Shown here: in pieces, positions 63,834 through 64,000 of the stretch
How the letters are laid out: each line of letters opens with the position of its first letter
Position numbering within the stretch: the first letter of the stretch is position 1
Source: Veillonella sp.
GTDB taxonomy: Bacteria > Bacillota_C > Negativicutes > Veillonellales > Veillonellaceae
NCBI GenBank assembly: GCA_018367495.1
Contig: JAGZGB010000002.1
Span: forward strand, 1-64,000
Length of the DNA stretch: 64,000 nucleotides
Direction: 5' to 3'
Position numbers and translations under genes: made by a program
The notes under the pieces: generated by a model
Seen by the model: only the letters and a program-made list of their open reading frames with translations
Databases searched by the model: none
Told to the model about the DNA's origin: nothing

Positions 63834-64000
63834 ATGAATAAGATCTTTAAAGTAGTTTGGAGCAAATCTAAAGAATGCTACGTAGTAGTATCTGAAGTTG
63901 CTAAAAACAATGGTGGTAAGAAAAAAGTTCTTGCTAGCGTATTAGCTGGTTTGGCTATGGTAGGTGCTGGTGCAGTTGGAACAGGTGTTCAGGCAGCTGA
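63834..64000 (+). CDS. Trimeric autotransporter adhesin with ESPR signal (5' fragment, cut by window edge)
   Basis: Only 55 codons are visible: MNKIFKVVWSKSKECYVVVS, then EVAKNNGGKKKV and a hydrophobic segment ending VGTGVQAA. This is the extended signal peptide region (ESPR) common to large type V secreted adhesins: a conserved MNKIYRVIWxK-type N-terminus, a basic stretch, then the h-region. The gene continues beyond the window and is probably a large adhesin. Confidence 0.88.
   Translation, partial: MNKIFKVVWSKSKECYVVVSEVAKNNGGKKKVLASVLAGLAMVGAGAVGTGVQAA

Overview
The window is almost certainly from a Veillonella chromosome (Negativicutes: diderm, LPS-bearing relatives of Firmicutes), at the replication origin. 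The origin-proximal gene order is of Firmicutes type: mnmE, jag, yidC, yidD, rnpA, rpmH diverging from dnaA, dnaN, yaaA, recF, dciA, remB, gyrB. Yet later genes encode outer-membrane proteins (RND efflux, type Va, Vc and Ve autotransporters, an SLH-tailed trimeric adhesin) and an LPS/polysaccharide pathway. The genus assignment is inference from this combination. No rRNA, tRNA, CRISPR array, integrase or transposase gene was seen.

Layout. (1) 1-2885: leftward mnmE (partial), jag, yidC, yidD, rnpA, rpmH, from a consensus promoter and interrupted by intrinsic terminators. (2) 2886-4031: a long non-coding origin flank. It holds three nested inverted-repeat units with a shared loop and covarying stems, then at least nine DnaA boxes. 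A second DnaA-box cluster with a GC tract and a DnaA-trio lies between dnaA and dnaN, so the origin is bipartite and the probable unwinding site is next to dnaN. (3) 4032-13153: replication genes, then a LysP-like permease. (4) 13227-21957: YbjQ protein, leftward RND efflux pair, CorC/HlyC-type protein, a tiny hydrophobic type I toxin-like gene, a methyltransferase, and a Lys-rich protein with a dnaX-like slippery site leading into a Cys-rich extension. (5) 22086-33109: LPS/envelope genes: two LtaS/MdoB-like transferases, a PIG-L deacetylase, glycosyltransferases, a VirK/YbjX protein and an O-antigen ligase-like protein. (6) 33231-48246: a polysaccharide cluster behind an attenuator-like leader terminator: WbaP-like initiating transferase, Glf, DUF4422, glycosyltransferases, Wzy-like protein with an Ig-like insert, Wzx, and acyltransferases (one split by a stop). 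From about 35.9 to 46.9 kb it is visibly more AT-rich. (7) 48312-64000: surface region: a small secreted protein, two type Va autotransporters each preceded by a duplicated holin-like toxin/antisense module, an RloA/RloB-like pair, a methyltransferase of the PKMT type, a YadA-like adhesin, a barrel-only inverse autotransporter, a YadA-SLH adhesin broken by a stop, and the start of an ESPR-type adhesin.

How it fits together: regions 5 and 6 probably build and decorate LPS O-antigen or capsule, with galactofuranose supplied by Glf. Region 7 displays adhesins through that envelope. The PKMT-like enzyme could modify them, since its rickettsial relatives methylate an outer-membrane autotransporter. 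The strongest undescribed signals are the covarying origin-flank elements, the duplicated toxin-antisense modules interleaved with autotransporters (one carrying a palindrome inserted in its terminator), and the possible programmed frameshift near 21.8 kb.
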